From the NCBI RefSeq assembly GCF_018138715.1, contig NZ_JAGSHX010000003.1, forward strand, positions 1-64,000: DNA of 64,000 nucleotides, given 5' to 3'. The DNA is from Streptomyces asiaticus. Its GTDB lineage: Bacteria > Actinomycetota > Actinomycetes > Streptomycetales > Streptomycetaceae. Made by a program: the position numbers and the translations under genes. The notes below the pieces were generated by a model. It searched no databases. It was not told where the DNA came from and saw only the letters and a program-made list of their open reading frames with translations. The stretch's first letter is position 1, and every line of letters starts with the position of its first letter. This document shows, one piece after another, positions 43,277 through 52,999 of the stretch.

Positions 43277-44481
43277 GTGCCAGCACCACGTAAATACCCG
43301 GACGAGCTCCGCGAGCGGGCCGTCCGCGAGGTCCGCACCACGGGCCGGCCGATCGCGCATGTCGCCAAAGACCTGGGCATCCACAAGGAAGCCCTGCGTG
43401 GCTGGGGTCGCCAGGCCGAGGCGGACGCCGACGAACGCGACGACCGGCTGACCACCGCCGAGCACGAGGAACTGAAGCAACTCCGCGAAGAAGTAGCGGA
43501 GTTGAGGCGGGCGAATGAGATCCTCAAAGCCGCGAGCGCATTTTTGCGGCCGAACTCGACCGTCCCCGGACGAGGCCGACCAGGTGATCGAGCACCTCAA
43601 GGACAAGGGTCTCGGGGTCGGGTTCGCCTGCCGGGTGCTGGGGCTGTCGGAGTCGGCGTACTACGCGCGCAAGAAGCGGCCGAAGTCGACCCGCCGACTG
43701 CGCGACGAGCAGCTGATGCCGCTGATCGAACAGGTCCATGCTGCAGGTCCATGCTGAGTCCGGCGGCACCTATGGTGTCCGCCGGATCACCCGCGCGCTG
43801 CGACGCAAGGGCGTTCTTGTGGCACGCTGCACCGTCGAGCGGCTGATGCGTGAGCTGGGCCTGGAGGGCGTGATCCGCGGGCAGCGTCGCCGCACCACGG
43901 TGCCGGAGCCGTCGGCACCCAGGCCGCCGGACCTGGTCGACCGCGACTTCACGGCCTCGCGGCCGGATCAGCTGTGGGTGGCGGACATGACGTAGGTGCG
44001 CACCTGGTCCGGCTGGGCGTACGTGGCGTTCGTCCTGGACGTGTACTCGCGGATGATTGTCGGCTGGCAGGTCGCGAGCCACATGCGGACCGAACTGCCG
44101 TTGGACGCACTGGAGATGGCGTTGTGGAGACGCCGGATCAAGAAGGACTCCGGCCTCATTCATCACAGCGACCGCAGGTCGCAATACGTATCAATTCGGT
44201 ATACCGAGAGGCTGTCCGAGATCGGGGCTTCAGCCTCGGTCGGCTCGGTCGCGGACAGCTACGACAACGCGATGGCCGAGGCGCTGAACGGCACCTTCAA
44301 GGCCGAGCTGATCGAGATGCAAGGACCGTGGCGGGACGTTGACCAGGTCGAGCGGGCGATCTTCCAGTGGGTCACGTGGTACAACGAGGAACGGCTCCAC
44401 TCCGCCCTCGACTACGCACCGCCCGCCGAGTACGAACGCGAGTGGTGGCGACAACAGGAAGCCACCCCGCAGTCCGCCTGA
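43277..44481 (+). pseudogene. IS3-family OrfA/OrfB, three lesions
   Basis: OrfA (MPAPRKYPDELRERAVREVR, helix-turn-helix, leucine-rich end) runs to about 43560, where a T5 run disrupts the join FFAAELD. OrfB starts at DEADQVIEHLKDKGLGVGFA and is broken twice. A 13-bp tandem duplication of CAGGTCCATGCTG at 43731-43756 shifts the frame, and TAG at 43993-43995 replaces the Tyr of VADMTY. The rest, with IHHSDR and YNEERLHSALDY, is open to 44481. The element cannot move itself. Confidence 0.85.
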
Positions 44482-44970
44482 AACAAGATCACCGGACTCT
44501 ACGAAACTCGGGGCAGCTCAACACACCACAAACTGATCAACGCAGGCCAGACCACCCACCACCGATCAGAAAGACCGTTCCTGGACAGCTGCGTCGAGTT
44601 TCCGCGATCGTTCTTGGACAGCAGGGTTGCTGTGCCGGGAAGCGTCGGTGCTCGCGTGGAGAGATTCCTGTTCCTGCTCCAGTTCAGCGATACGGCGTGC
44701 TTGCTTCTGGGAGCGCGGGGCTTGAAGGTTGTGGCTACTGGTGCCATCTTCGGCGGTCGCGGAGGCAGCACAGATCAAGGCCGCGCTTCAAGCGCGGGAA
44801 GCCGGAGACAGCCAAAGAGACACCGCTGACGTGCCACACGGCCCAGCAGCTGGCGACATGCGCGTTGAGCGGGATGGGCTCATCCGTGTGGCAAAGGCGT
44901 ACCAGCGCTCAAACCTGGCCGAGGAAGCCGCTGTAGGCCCGAGGACCGTAGCTGCGGGAGTGAACGAAGC
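44482..44970. other. decayed stretch before the P450 gene
   Basis: On the minus strand a frame at 44566-44778 holds RIAELEQEQESLHA, a coiled-coil piece often found beside IS elements. On the plus strand, IKAALQAREAGDSQRD up to 44971 reads in part like protein but has no clear start. Nothing here can be called as a gene. Confidence 0.35.
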
Positions 44971-46158
44971 ATGAGCCCCACATCGCCACCAACAACCCTG
45001 TTCGACAGCGACCTCATGTCCGACCCTCATGGCGTATACGACCGTCTGCGTCAAGCCAGCCCTGTGCACTGCACCACCACCCCCGACGGCGCTCCGGTGT
45101 GGGTCATCACCCGGTACCAGGACGTGCGCGCTGCTCTCACCGACCCGCGCCTCTCGCTGGACAAGGCCAACGCCCGCACCGTCGGCCGCTACCAGTCGTC
45201 CATGCCGCCAGAGTTGGACGCACATCTGCTCAACATGGACCCGCCCGACCACACACGGCTGCGCCGCCTGGTCGCCAAGGCGTTCACCGCCCGCCACGTC
45301 GAAAACCGCCGGCTGCGCATTCAGGCCAGCACCGACGAACTCCTCAACGCCACCACCGACCAGCCGGCGGACCTGATGCAGGCCCTGGCGAATCCACTGC
45401 CCATGGTTGTCATCTGCGAACTGCTCGGCATCCCAGCCCAGGACCGCCGAGACTTCCGCACGTGGACCAACAGCCTGCTCGGTCCTGCCCCCGACGCAGC
45501 CGTGGAGTCCCGAACCGCGATGCGGGAAATGCACCACTACCTCCTCGGAATCATCGCCGCTAAACGGGCCCGCCCGACCGACGACCTGCTCACCGCCATG
45601 ATCGAGGCGCACGACGAGCGCGACAGCCTCAGCGAATCCGAGCTGGTTGCGATGGCGTTCCTGATCCTGTTCGCGGGCTACGACAACACGGTTAACCTCA
45701 TCGGCAACGCCACCCTGGCGTTGCTGCTCCACCCGGAAGTGATGGCTGCGGTCCGCGACGGGCACACACCTGTCCGCGCCGTCCTGGAAGAGACATTGCG
45801 CTGGAATCCGCCTTCCACACTGGGCGTGCGACGCTTTGCCCTTGAGAACCTCACGATCGGCGGAGTCGACATTCCGGCGGGCGGACGGGTCTGGGTCTCT
45901 CTCATCTCAGCCAACCGCGACGGCCAGTTCGAAGAGCCGGACCGCTTCCGTCCCGAGCGCACTCCCGCCCACCTCGGCTTCGGCCACGGCATCCACTACT
46001 GCCTCGGTGCACCCCTCGCGCGTCTGGAGAGCGAGATCGCCCTGACCAGCCTCCTGAAACGCTTCCCCGATCTGCAACTGGCAGTACCTCCGGGCAACCT
46101 GGCTTGGGCGCCGTCATTCCACCGGCGCGGCCTGATGGCACTGCCCGTCATCTGGTAA
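44971..46158 (+). CDS. cytochrome P450 (class I bacterial type)
   Basis: The 395-residue enzyme has all main P450 marks: helix K EETLR, the PERF-like DRFRPERT and the heme loop GFGHGIHYCLGAPLARLE with Cys344. Helix I reads FAGYDNTVN, where the usual acid-Thr pair is Asp-Asn, so the oxygen-handling Thr is absent at its normal place. It resembles the CYP107-type group by general pattern. No redox genes adjoin; the ferredoxin and reductase at 33782-35208 could serve it. The substrate is unknown. Confidence 0.88.
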   Translation: MSPTSPPTTLFDSDLMSDPHGVYDRLRQASPVHCTTTPDGAPVWVITRYQDVRAALTDPRLSLDKANARTVGRYQSSMPPELDAHLLNMDPPDHTRLRRLVAKAFTARHVENRRLRIQASTDELLNATTDQPADLMQALANPLPMVVICELLGIPAQDRRDFRTWTNSLLGPAPDAAVESRTAMREMHHYLLGIIAAKRARPTDDLLTAMIEAHDERDSLSESELVAMAFLILFAGYDNTVNLIGNATLALLLHPEVMAAVRDGHTPVRAVLEETLRWNPPSTLGVRRFALENLTIGGVDIPAGGRVWVSLISANRDGQFEEPDRFRPERTPAHLGFGHGIHYCLGAPLARLESEIALTSLLKRFPDLQLAVPPGNLAWAPSFHRRGLMALPVIW

Positions 46159-46299
46159 AGCGCCAGCGCACAGCCCTGACACTCCCCCTTCGCCGGGCAC
46201 GACGCGCGGCATATGGTCCCGTCGTCGATCAGGGAACGGTCCAGTACGGTCTCCGCCTTCCTGCCGGCCAAGGCACGAGCTCAAGGCGAGTTGTCCAAC

Positions 46300-46760
46300 G
46301 GTGTGAATGACGGGCAACTGGGGCGTGACTGCGGTTCTTTGGTGGATGCGATGCTCGAGTGCGGTGAAGCGGCGTCGGGTGTGAGTGTTGGCCGGGGCGT
46401 GGTGCACAGCGGTGGCTTGACCGACGAGTGCCATGCCGCGTCTGGCTCGGGTGACGGCGGTGTAGAGCAGGTTGTGTTGGAGGAGTTGGCCAGCGGAGGT
46501 GGTCAGGGGGATGACGACGTAGGGGTATTCGCTGCCTTGGGAGCGGTGGACGGTCAGGGCGTAGGCGTGGATGAGTTCGTCGAGGCCGGTGAAGAGGTAG
46601 GGGATGGATTCGCCGTCGGTGAAGGTGACGGCGAGTTGGTGGAAGTGGGTGTCGATGGCGGTGATGGTGCCGGTGGATCCGTTGAAGACGCCGCCTGTTC
46701 CGCGGTGGGGCTGGTTGCGGATCTGCAGGACGCGGTCTCCGAGGCGGAAGATCCGTCCTT
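46300..46760 (-). pseudogene. C-terminal fragment of a RecD-like helicase
   Basis: The leftward frame reads IFRLGDRVLQIRNQPHRGTG, then YALTVHRSQGSEYPYVVIPL and LLYTAVTRARRGMALVG, the last helicase motifs of RecD/TraA-type proteins. The upstream ATPase domain is missing, and no start is present. Confidence 0.7.
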
Positions 46761-46890
46761 TTTCTGACGGATGAGCAAAACGTTCGCGTTCAGTGGGCGT
46801 CACGCGGTGACGCCTATCCGTGACGCTATCGGCGGGGCTCGCCGTACTCGGCGACGTAGGCCGCGTAGTTCTTGTCCTGTCTAACGGCAC

Positions 46891-46916
46891 CGTCGGATAT
46901 TGGAAGTGTCTGAATG
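46891..46916 (+). repeat. left copy of a 26-bp direct repeat
   Basis: This segment (CGTCGGATATTGG at its start, TGAATG at its end) matches 48658-48683 at 23 of 26 positions, in the same orientation, 1.77 kb apart. Together they bracket the SDR gene and an integrase stub. Confidence 0.55.
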
Positions 46917-47029
46917 GGTCGGCGTTCTGGTCTGGGGCGGGTGCTTAGGGTCCTGATGGAATCAACCTCTGCCTCTGGTGCTGGCTGCTCTGATCGCGTG
47001 GTATCCGGCGCGGCGGCGGCGCGTGAGTC

Positions 47030-47230
47030 TCATGGTGTTCGCGAGCGGGCGAGAAGCGGCTCACCGCAGGTGAGCACACACAGCAACGTCGCGGGCGTCA
47101 CCATGAAGGTGTTCCAGCGCGTCTGGGGCAGCATCCGCGACAACGCGGCCAGCAGGAACCGGTCAGCCGGCTGGAGGGCAGGATGGTTGATCTGCCGTCG
47201 CAGCACCGCGAGCTGATGACCTACAGTCAA
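47030..47230 (-). pseudogene. N-terminal remnant of an integrase-core transposase
   Basis: The frame reads QLAVLRRQINHPALQPADRF, then LLAALSRMLPQTRW and VTPATLL, the head of the same transposase family as the stub at 26838. It breaks off after about 60 residues. Confidence 0.6.
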
Positions 47231-47275
47231 GATGTTCTTCGGAGTTGACGTCGACTACGAGCAGGAGGCATCTGC

Positions 47276-48052
47276 ATGAGTGCCATGTCCCAGAACCCGG
47301 CCGCGAGAAGTGAGTGGGCCCTGATCACGGGCTCCACCAGCGGCATCGGCCGCGAGACCGCTATCGGCCTCGCCCAGGATGGCTACTCGGTGATCGTGAC
47401 CGGCCGTAGCAAGGAGCGCGCGGCCGAGGTCCGTGAGTCGATCGAGGCCAGGGGCGGGCATGCGGTCGATCTCCTCGCCGACCTGAGCGACCCGAGCGCG
47501 GTCCGCACACTCATCGCACAGGTCGGTGACACCATCGGTGACGCGGCTCTTGAGGTACTGGTCAACAACGCTGGTGGAGGCGGGTTCGCGCCCACTGAGG
47601 CCACAAGCGAGGCAATGTTCGACGCGGCGTTCAACACCCACGTGAAGGCGCCCTACATGCTGGTCGGGGCGTTCGCGCCGGCGATGGCCACACGAGGCCG
47701 CGGCGTGATCATCAACATCGGCAGCATGAGCACCAACATGGCGCCCAACGGCACCAGCGCCTTCCAGGCCTCGAAGGGCGCTATCAGCATGCTGACGAAG
47801 TCCTGGACCGCGGAGTACGGCCCGCGCGGTGTACGGGTCAACTCCGTCGATCCCGGCTTCGTGATCACCCCGGCTAATGAAGCCTACCGAGAAGGTTACG
47901 GCGGTTTCGTTGCCTCACTGCCCGCAGGTCGTGGCGCAGCGCCCGAGGAGATCGCCGAAGCCATCCGCTTTTTGGTCTCGCCGCGCGCGTCCTACATTTA
48001 CGGGGTCTCCCTCACCGTCGATGGCGGCAAGTCCGCCGTCGTCGCCATGTAA
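47276..48052 (+). CDS. SDR-family oxidoreductase with Phe at the catalytic Tyr
   Basis: The 258-residue protein has the classical SDR layout: TGSTSGIGRETA for the cofactor, LVNNAGGGG, the catalytic Ser in INIGSMST, and the end block SYIYGVSLTVDGG. The active-site Tyr-x3-Lys reads Phe163-x3-Lys167 (SAFQASKGAI), from codon TTC where TAC is expected. Without the Tyr hydroxyl ordinary SDR catalysis should fail, although some SDR relatives work with other residues or bind only. It has its own start with GGAGG upstream and stands alone. Confidence 0.85.
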   Translation: MSAMSQNPAARSEWALITGSTSGIGRETAIGLAQDGYSVIVTGRSKERAAEVRESIEARGGHAVDLLADLSDPSAVRTLIAQVGDTIGDAALEVLVNNAGGGGFAPTEATSEAMFDAAFNTHVKAPYMLVGAFAPAMATRGRGVIINIGSMSTNMAPNGTSAFQASKGAISMLTKSWTAEYGPRGVRVNSVDPGFVITPANEAYREGYGGFVASLPAGRGAAPEEIAEAIRFLVSPRASYIYGVSLTVDGGKSAVVAM

Positions 48053-48059
48053 GGCCCGC

Positions 48060-48470
48060 ATCTCCACACCAACACCCAGCCTTTCAATAGCCGTCCAAAG
48101 CAGCAGCAGTAAGGCCACCGTGCCGTATTTGGAGTACCCGTTCGAGGATGGTGGCAGGCTCAGGCGCCACGCCTGCCAGTGCCCGGGCGTGAGCCGATCC
48201 ACGTCCACGGGCACGTCGTCCAGCTGGCTGAGGAACTCCGCGAACGGGCGCACCAGGTACCAGCTGCCCTCGCTGGATTCGACACTGTCCCAGCCGCCGC
48301 CCGGGGCACACTTGGCGGCGAACAGCGTGGCCAGCGAGTGCTGCAACGGCTCCGGCACCGGGAACGTCCCGAAGTCGTAGACCCGCACCCTTCCCTGCAC
48401 GTCCCGGTGGGTCACCACCAGGCCGCCCTCCTCCAACACCGTCGGCCGCTGGTGCGGCCCTCTGGGAAGG
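48060..48470 (-). pseudogene. N-terminal (SAM-like) fragment of a tyrosine integrase-type protein
   Basis: The leftward frame reads VRVYDFGTFPVPEPLQHSLA, then LVRPFAEFLSQLDDVP and TPGHWQAWRLSLPP, the start of a Streptomyces integrase-like family. The catalytic part is missing, since the frame runs into the SDR gene region. Confidence 0.5.
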
Positions 48471-48657
48471 GCAGCCGCGCGGCCGCGGCGGGTCACCGGG
48501 TCACCAACTGCTCGTCGAGGTCCTGGATGCCCTCGCTCTCCCGGGTCAGCCGAGCGAAGAGCGCGGTCAGCTCCTGCTCCGACACCGGACCACCTGCCGG
48601 CACGTAGTCGGCCAGCAGCGAGCGCAGCTGCAGGTCCGCGACCGGGGCTAATGGTGA

Positions 48658-48683
48658 CGTCGGGTATTGGAATTGTCCGAATG
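48658..48683 (+). repeat. right copy of a 26-bp direct repeat
   Basis: Starts CGTCGGGTATTGG and ends CGAATG, matching 46891-46916 at 23 of 26 positions. The pair may be ends of lost IS copies or the scar of a recombination between them. Confidence 0.55.
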
Positions 48684-48714
48684 CCCCTTGAGCCGGCCGT
48701 TGCCGCCGGGGTCG

Positions 48715-49176
48715 TCACGATTGGCAGGCCCGGATCAGAGACGCAAGGACAGTGCCCGGGTCGTGCAGGGGACGGGCGCCGTCGGTGACAACTCGGCGGG
48801 TGCCAGGATCCACCGGGTCCGTCTGTGCCCAGTCGGGAGACCCGATGTTGATCTCGGCCTCCAGCCCTGACGCTGTGGCAAAGCGTCGTTCGCTGATCGG
48901 TCCCCACGACTGGGTTCTGACCAGCTTGCCGAGGGCGAGCTCGACGGCCCATGCGTTGTCGGAGTACTGGGACTCGTCAGTCGTGAGAAGGACGAGGTCG
49001 ATGTCGGAGTCAGGCCGTGCGGCATTGCGAGCGCACGATCCGACAAGTAGGAGACCGACGACGTCGGGGCGGCCTGCGGCCCACCGCGTGACGCAGTCGA
49101 TGATCTCTTTCGTTTCGGCAGCCCGTTCCGGTGAGATCACAGGTCGCTGACTCGCTGGCTGGTTGTCACTGTGCAT
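48715..49176 (-). CDS. nucleotidyltransferase-domain protein, 153 aa
   Basis: The minimal nucleotidyltransferase motif LLLVGSCARNAARPDSDIDL lies at about 42-61, with the paired metal-binding Asp residues in DSDID and a third Asp-type position later. The size is that of minimal NTases of aminoglycoside-modifying and MNT/HEPN types. No HEPN partner is adjacent. Its ATG 49176 lies inside the end of the decayed integrase gene. Confidence 0.8.
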   Translation of the reverse strand: MHSDNQPASQRPVISPERAAETKEIIDCVTRWAAGRPDVVGLLLVGSCARNAARPDSDIDLVLLTTDESQYSDNAWAVELALGKLVRTQSWGPISERRFATASGLEAEINIGSPDWAQTDPVDPGTRRVVTDGARPLHDPGTVLASLIRACQS

Positions 49177-49199
49177 CGTGTTGCCTCCCGGGTGAGTAG

Positions 49200-50660
49200 C
49201 GGTGGCTGACTTCCGCGGCGTAGTTGGCCCAGTCGCCCGCGGAGAGACGTTGCCAGGCGACGGCGACGCCGGTGTGGATGCGGCCCGGCGAGGCGGTCTT
49301 CGGGCTTGAGGGTGTCGTCGTGCAGGAGCCGGCGGGCGACGTGCCAGCGCTGCTCGTCGTCGAGTGGCTGAGTGGGGCCGTTCCAGCGGACGGCGGGGAC
49401 GTGGATGGTGGTGAGCTTGTTGGTGCGGGCCCAGCGGATGAAGTGCCCGGCCGTGTGGCGATAGGTGGCGGAGTCGTCGGTGAGCCAGCGGTCGAGGTCG
49501 GTTTGCCGGCAGGTGGCCAGGGTGAGGTCGTGGGCTGTCAGCCAGTTCAGGAAGGCGTTGGCCGCGTGGGTGCGTTGACGTGCGGAGTTGAACTGCTGCG
49601 GGGTAAGGGGGCGGCCGTTGTTGCGTCGGCGAAGCCGCCGGATCAGGTGCCAGATCGCGTACCGGTGCAGAACTTTGCGTTGTTCGGGGTCTGGCTGGGA
49701 TGTGAGGAGGTCGGTGAGGAAGAGTTCGAGGCGGACCATGTACTCGTCCCGCTCGGACAGGGCACCGACGCCGACGAGGACTTGGCGCAGGTGAGCGAGG
49801 GGCGGGCTGTCGGGCAGTTCGTCGAGGGCTTCGTGGGTCAGTGCTCGTCGGCCAGCCGCGAGGTCGGACAGGACCGGGGAGACGGACGGCTTGTTCAGCC
49901 ACCGCCTGGCGGTGATGGGGTGCTCGGCGGTGGCGATGTTGTGCCGGAGGGCTTCGAGGCCGGGGTGGAGGGCATCGGACGGGGGACCCCAGCAGCTCGT
50001 TGAGGCGCCTGTTGATGAGACAACGGGCGCACTGGCCGGGGGCGGGTAGTCAGGATCGCTGCAGGTGGGACAGGTGTGCCAGACCTCCGGGGCAGTGCAG
50101 TCCGTGCAAAGGGGCTGGTCAAGGGTGCCGGACGCGACCGCCGCGACACATCCGCAGACCGAGCACGGTGCTGAGCGCCGCTGGCAGTCCGGGCACCACG
50201 GCCGACCCGTGGTGCGGGCGGTGCCGCAGGGCTTCTCCTCGCCGCAGATGCTGCAAGTCACGGTGGGCAGGGAGGGGCAGCTGGAGCAGAGCGGGCCGTC
50301 GGGCGTGCGGGTGTTCACGACCTTGCGTCGGCCGCAGTTGATGCAGGTCTCCAGGTTCGCCGGGTCGTTGAACCAGGCAATTGGGACACAGCGGCCGACC
50401 ATGGTGGTCGCGGGTGGCCGGCTCTCGGCGGGCTCCGCAGTCTGAGCACTCCTCGATGCGGGAGTGGGCGATGCAGGTGCGGCAGACCCGCTGTCCGGCC
50501 AGGGGTTTGTCGATGCGTACGACTCTGTGGCAGCCGGGGCAGGACGGCCGGACGATCCCGGCAACGCCGGTCGATGAACACGGTCTCACTGAGACCCAGT
50601 TGGTGGGCGAGAGCCTGTCTGGACTCCGCCCCACACCAGCCCCTTCCGCCACCCCCATGA
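49200..50660 (-). pseudogene. zinc-finger integrase-like protein with catalytic part deleted
   Basis: Read leftward in two frames, the protein begins with a series of Cys-x2-Cys fingers (CPGCHRVVRI, CSDCGARREP, CINCGRRKVV, CSICGEEKPC and more). Then comes an integrase SAM-like region (ARQRTHAANAFLNWLTAHDL). At LKPEDRLAG the frame jumps almost directly to the family's last segment (VAVAWQRLSAGDWANYAAEV), which lies in another frame. The catalytic Arg-His-Tyr region between them is missing, so the gene is dead; a frameshift near 50400 also splits the fingers. Confidence 0.65.
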
Positions 50661-50748
50661 TCAGCGTTCGGGCTGGACGGTAGAGGCGCCGGTGTACCGC
50701 GCGGGCAGATATCCGCGAAACAGTCCGGCCGGGCGGCGGACCTGGTAG

Positions 50749-51030
50749 TCACACCCGGACGAAGGCCGTCACTCTCCCCGCCAGGGCCTGGCGGTGACCT
50801 GCTCCGGTGACCAGCCGTCGTTCTCGGTGGCGTCGATCACCAGCCCGGTCTGCACCAGGTGTGGCCAGCTCGATCGCCGCCTCGTAGCAAGCCACGAACG
50901 CTGCTTCGTCGCCGTCCTCGTTGCTGGGAGGTTCGTCGTGGCCGGGGATCACTGCGGACAGCGGTTCGGACACCGTGTCGGCGTGCATGGCCAGCTCCCC
51001 GTCCCCATAGGTGAGTACGTATCGCCATCC
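50749..51030 (-). pseudogene. fragment of an unknown gene
   Basis: The leftward frame MHADTVSEPLSAVIPGHDEP continues with DEAAFVACYEAAIELATPGA, which looks like protein, and then degrades into Arg-rich sequence. I do not recognise the family. Confidence 0.35.
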
Positions 51031-51104
51031 GCCGTCGCCGCCAGGGCGGGCCGGGCCGTCCGCGGGCAGCTGACCTCGGCTGGAGAGCGCTGAGCTCGGG
51101 ACAG

Positions 51105-51725
51105 TTACCGCTCCCGGACGGTGTAGGTCAGGTGCGTCACCCTTGGGGAGGGCTCCGCGTGGACCGGCTCCAGGGCCACGCGGCCCGCGTCCACGCCCTC
51201 GAACAGGCGGATTCCGGAGCCGAACAGCACGGGTGACAGCGCGATCGAGAACTCGTCGATCAGGCCCGCGTTCACGTACTCCAGGATCGTCGCGCCGCCG
51301 CCCGCGATGCGGACGTCGCGGTCGCCGGCGGCCTCGCGGGCCTGGTCGAGGGCGGACTCGATGCCGTCGTTGACGAAGTGGAAGGTGGTCCCGCCCGGCC
51401 GCTCCCAGGGGTCACGCTTCTCGTGCGTGACGACGAACACCGGCGTGTGAAACGGCGCCTCCTCCGGCCACATCTGCTCGCCGGCGTCGAACATGCGCTT
51501 ACCCATCACGCTCGCGCCGGTGCGCTCGAACGTCTCCCGCACGATGTCGTTGTCGCGCCCTTCCTCGCCGCCCTCGCCGAGCTTCAGGTTCTCCCGGAAG
51601 AACCGCTGCGGGAAGATCCACTGCTGCAGTTCCATCCATAGCTGCCCCATCAATTCCTCGGGGGACTCGGGCGCGATGAAACCGTCCAGCGACATCGACA
51701 CGCTGAAGAACACCTTCCCGGCCAT
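51105..51725 (-). CDS. dihydrofolate reductase-family protein (RibD C-terminal type)
   Basis: The 206-residue protein has the family start KVFFSVSMSLDGFIA, the central SVMGKRMFDAGEQMW and the cofactor-binding RIAGGGATILEYVNAGLIDE. These stand-alone proteins bind NADPH; few have a known substrate. Its start touches the stop of the SRPBCC gene by one base. It is the last gene of a three-gene operon. Confidence 0.85.
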   Translation of the reverse strand: MAGKVFFSVSMSLDGFIAPESPEELMGQLWMELQQWIFPQRFFRENLKLGEGGEEGRDNDIVRETFERTGASVMGKRMFDAGEQMWPEEAPFHTPVFVVTHEKRDPWERPGGTTFHFVNDGIESALDQAREAAGDRDVRIAGGGATILEYVNAGLIDEFSIALSPVLFGSGIRLFEGVDAGRVALEPVHAEPSPRVTHLTYTVRER

Positions 51726-52231
51726 CAGCTCTCCGCTCCCTTCCGAACGATCTCGGTGACGTACGCAGCCAGGTTGCTCAGGGTCTGCTGGCCGCCCTCG
51801 ATCGCGTGGTACTTCTCGACCGCCTCGTCGCGCAGCTCCTTGGTGGGGAACAGCGTGCGCATCTCGATCCGGGTCGCCGCACCGTCGGGCTCGAACGTGA
51901 GGACCGACTCGAAGGCGTTCGGGTCGTCGCGGGTCTCACCGTGGAGCATCGCGATCCGTTCCGGCGGGGCGAGCTCGGTCCAGGTGATCCACTCTTGGTA
52001 GTCCGTCCCGTCCGGTCCGTGCATCACGAAGTCCCACTCTCCGCCGACGCGGAACTCGAAGGACCGCGTGGTGGTGGTGAACCCCTCCGGTCCCCACCAC
52101 CGCGACAGGTGCCGCACCTCGGTGAACGCTTCGAACACCAGCTCCCGTGGGGCGCTGATGGTCCGGGAGATCACGATTTCGCGGTCGGCCGTCGCTGACT
52201 GCGCCGACTCGTCCCGTCCTGTCGCTGCCAT
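51725..52231 (-). CDS. SRPBCC/AHSA1-family protein
   Basis: The 168-residue START-like protein has the usual beginning REIVISRTISAPRELVFEAF, SRWWGPEGFTTTT, and a C-terminal helix. Such proteins bind hydrophobic ligands in a deep pocket. In many actinobacteria they are co-transcribed with an ArsR-type regulator, as here: the regulator ends 3 bp upstream. Confidence 0.88.
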   Translation of the reverse strand: MAATGRDESAQSATADREIVISRTISAPRELVFEAFTEVRHLSRWWGPEGFTTTTRSFEFRVGGEWDFVMHGPDGTDYQEWITWTELAPPERIAMLHGETRDDPNAFESVLTFEPDGAATRIEMRTLFPTKELRDEAVEKYHAIEGGQQTLSNLAAYVTEIVRKGAES

Positions 52232-52234
52232 CGG

Positions 52235-52576
52235 TCACTCCTCCTGTTTTGCCTGCTTGAGTTCCTGCACGTACTCGTCCAGCCGGTCGAAGCTCTCGTT
52301 CCAGAACCGCTCGAACCCGCCGGTCCACTCGTGGACCGGTCGCAGCCCGCTGGCGTCAAGGCCGTACAGGCGCTGCTTGCCTGCCTTGCGGTCCCGCACC
52401 AGCCCGACCTCCCGGAGCACCCGCAGGTGTTTGGACGCCCCCGGCTGGGTCATCCCCAACTCCTGGGCCAACTCGGTCACCGACCGCTCACCCGCCCGCA
52501 GCAGCACCAGAATCTCCCGGCGCTGCGGTTCGGCGATCGCGTTGAAGACGTCCGACGTCGTCGCCGCTCGTGCCAT
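52235..52576 (-). CDS. ArsR/SmtB-type winged-helix regulator
   Basis: The 113-residue protein starts with DVFNAIAEPQRREILVLLRA and has the winged helix SVTELAQELGMTQPGASKHL. No metal-binding Cys pair is visible, so it belongs to the metal-independent group that partners with SRPBCC genes. A near-perfect palindrome 10 bp upstream of its ATG points to autoregulation of the operon. Confidence 0.88.
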   Translation of the reverse strand: MARAATTSDVFNAIAEPQRREILVLLRAGERSVTELAQELGMTQPGASKHLRVLREVGLVRDRKAGKQRLYGLDASGLRPVHEWTGGFERFWNESFDRLDEYVQELKQAKQEE

Positions 52577-52585
52577 GGACTCATC

Positions 52586-52605
52586 GTATGCCGATATCGG
52601 TATAC
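52586..52605. promoter_or_regulatory. ArsR-type operator palindrome
   Basis: The core CCGATATCGG (52591-52600) is a perfect palindrome and is framed by GTATG and TATAC, which pair except at one position, for a 20-bp symmetric site. It lies 10 bp before the arsR start. Confidence 0.7.
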
Positions 52606-52999
52606 GTCAAGTTGGAGGAATCAGGCGGGTCTCAGGCGGCGATCGCAACCCTTGCCGGCGACTGCGGAAACCGAGCGATGACAGGCCCCTGTGATCGGCG
52701 CGACTGACCCGGCCCACACGGAAACCATCACGCTTCGCGTTCGCAGAAATGAGCTCTGAGAGATCGCGGACCCCGGCGAACCGTGTCCGTTTTATCCCCG
52801 ATCTTCGTTCTCATAACCTCTCGCACAACAGCTTTCGCACAAAGCCCTTCGCGATAGGTTCTGCGACTTGCCAGAGTCCGCCGGTCCGGCCACCGCCGTC
52901 GAACAGTTCGATTGCCCCGCCCTGTGAGGTGCCCGCCGGAAGCACCTGCCGCACCCGCGGCGGCAAGGTCGCCCCGAAGTACCACACCCCGGCGGGATG
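52606..52999. other. no convincing gene
   Basis: About 390 bp between the ArsR operator and Tn3-type debris. Frames on both strands are Arg/Pro-rich without ribosome sites. It may contain the lost start of the serine recombinase that follows. Confidence 0.4.

Noticed and set aside
47276..48052. Calling the SDR a pseudogene because of Phe163
   Set aside because: The frame, cofactor site and tail are intact; one substitution is not enough to call decay.
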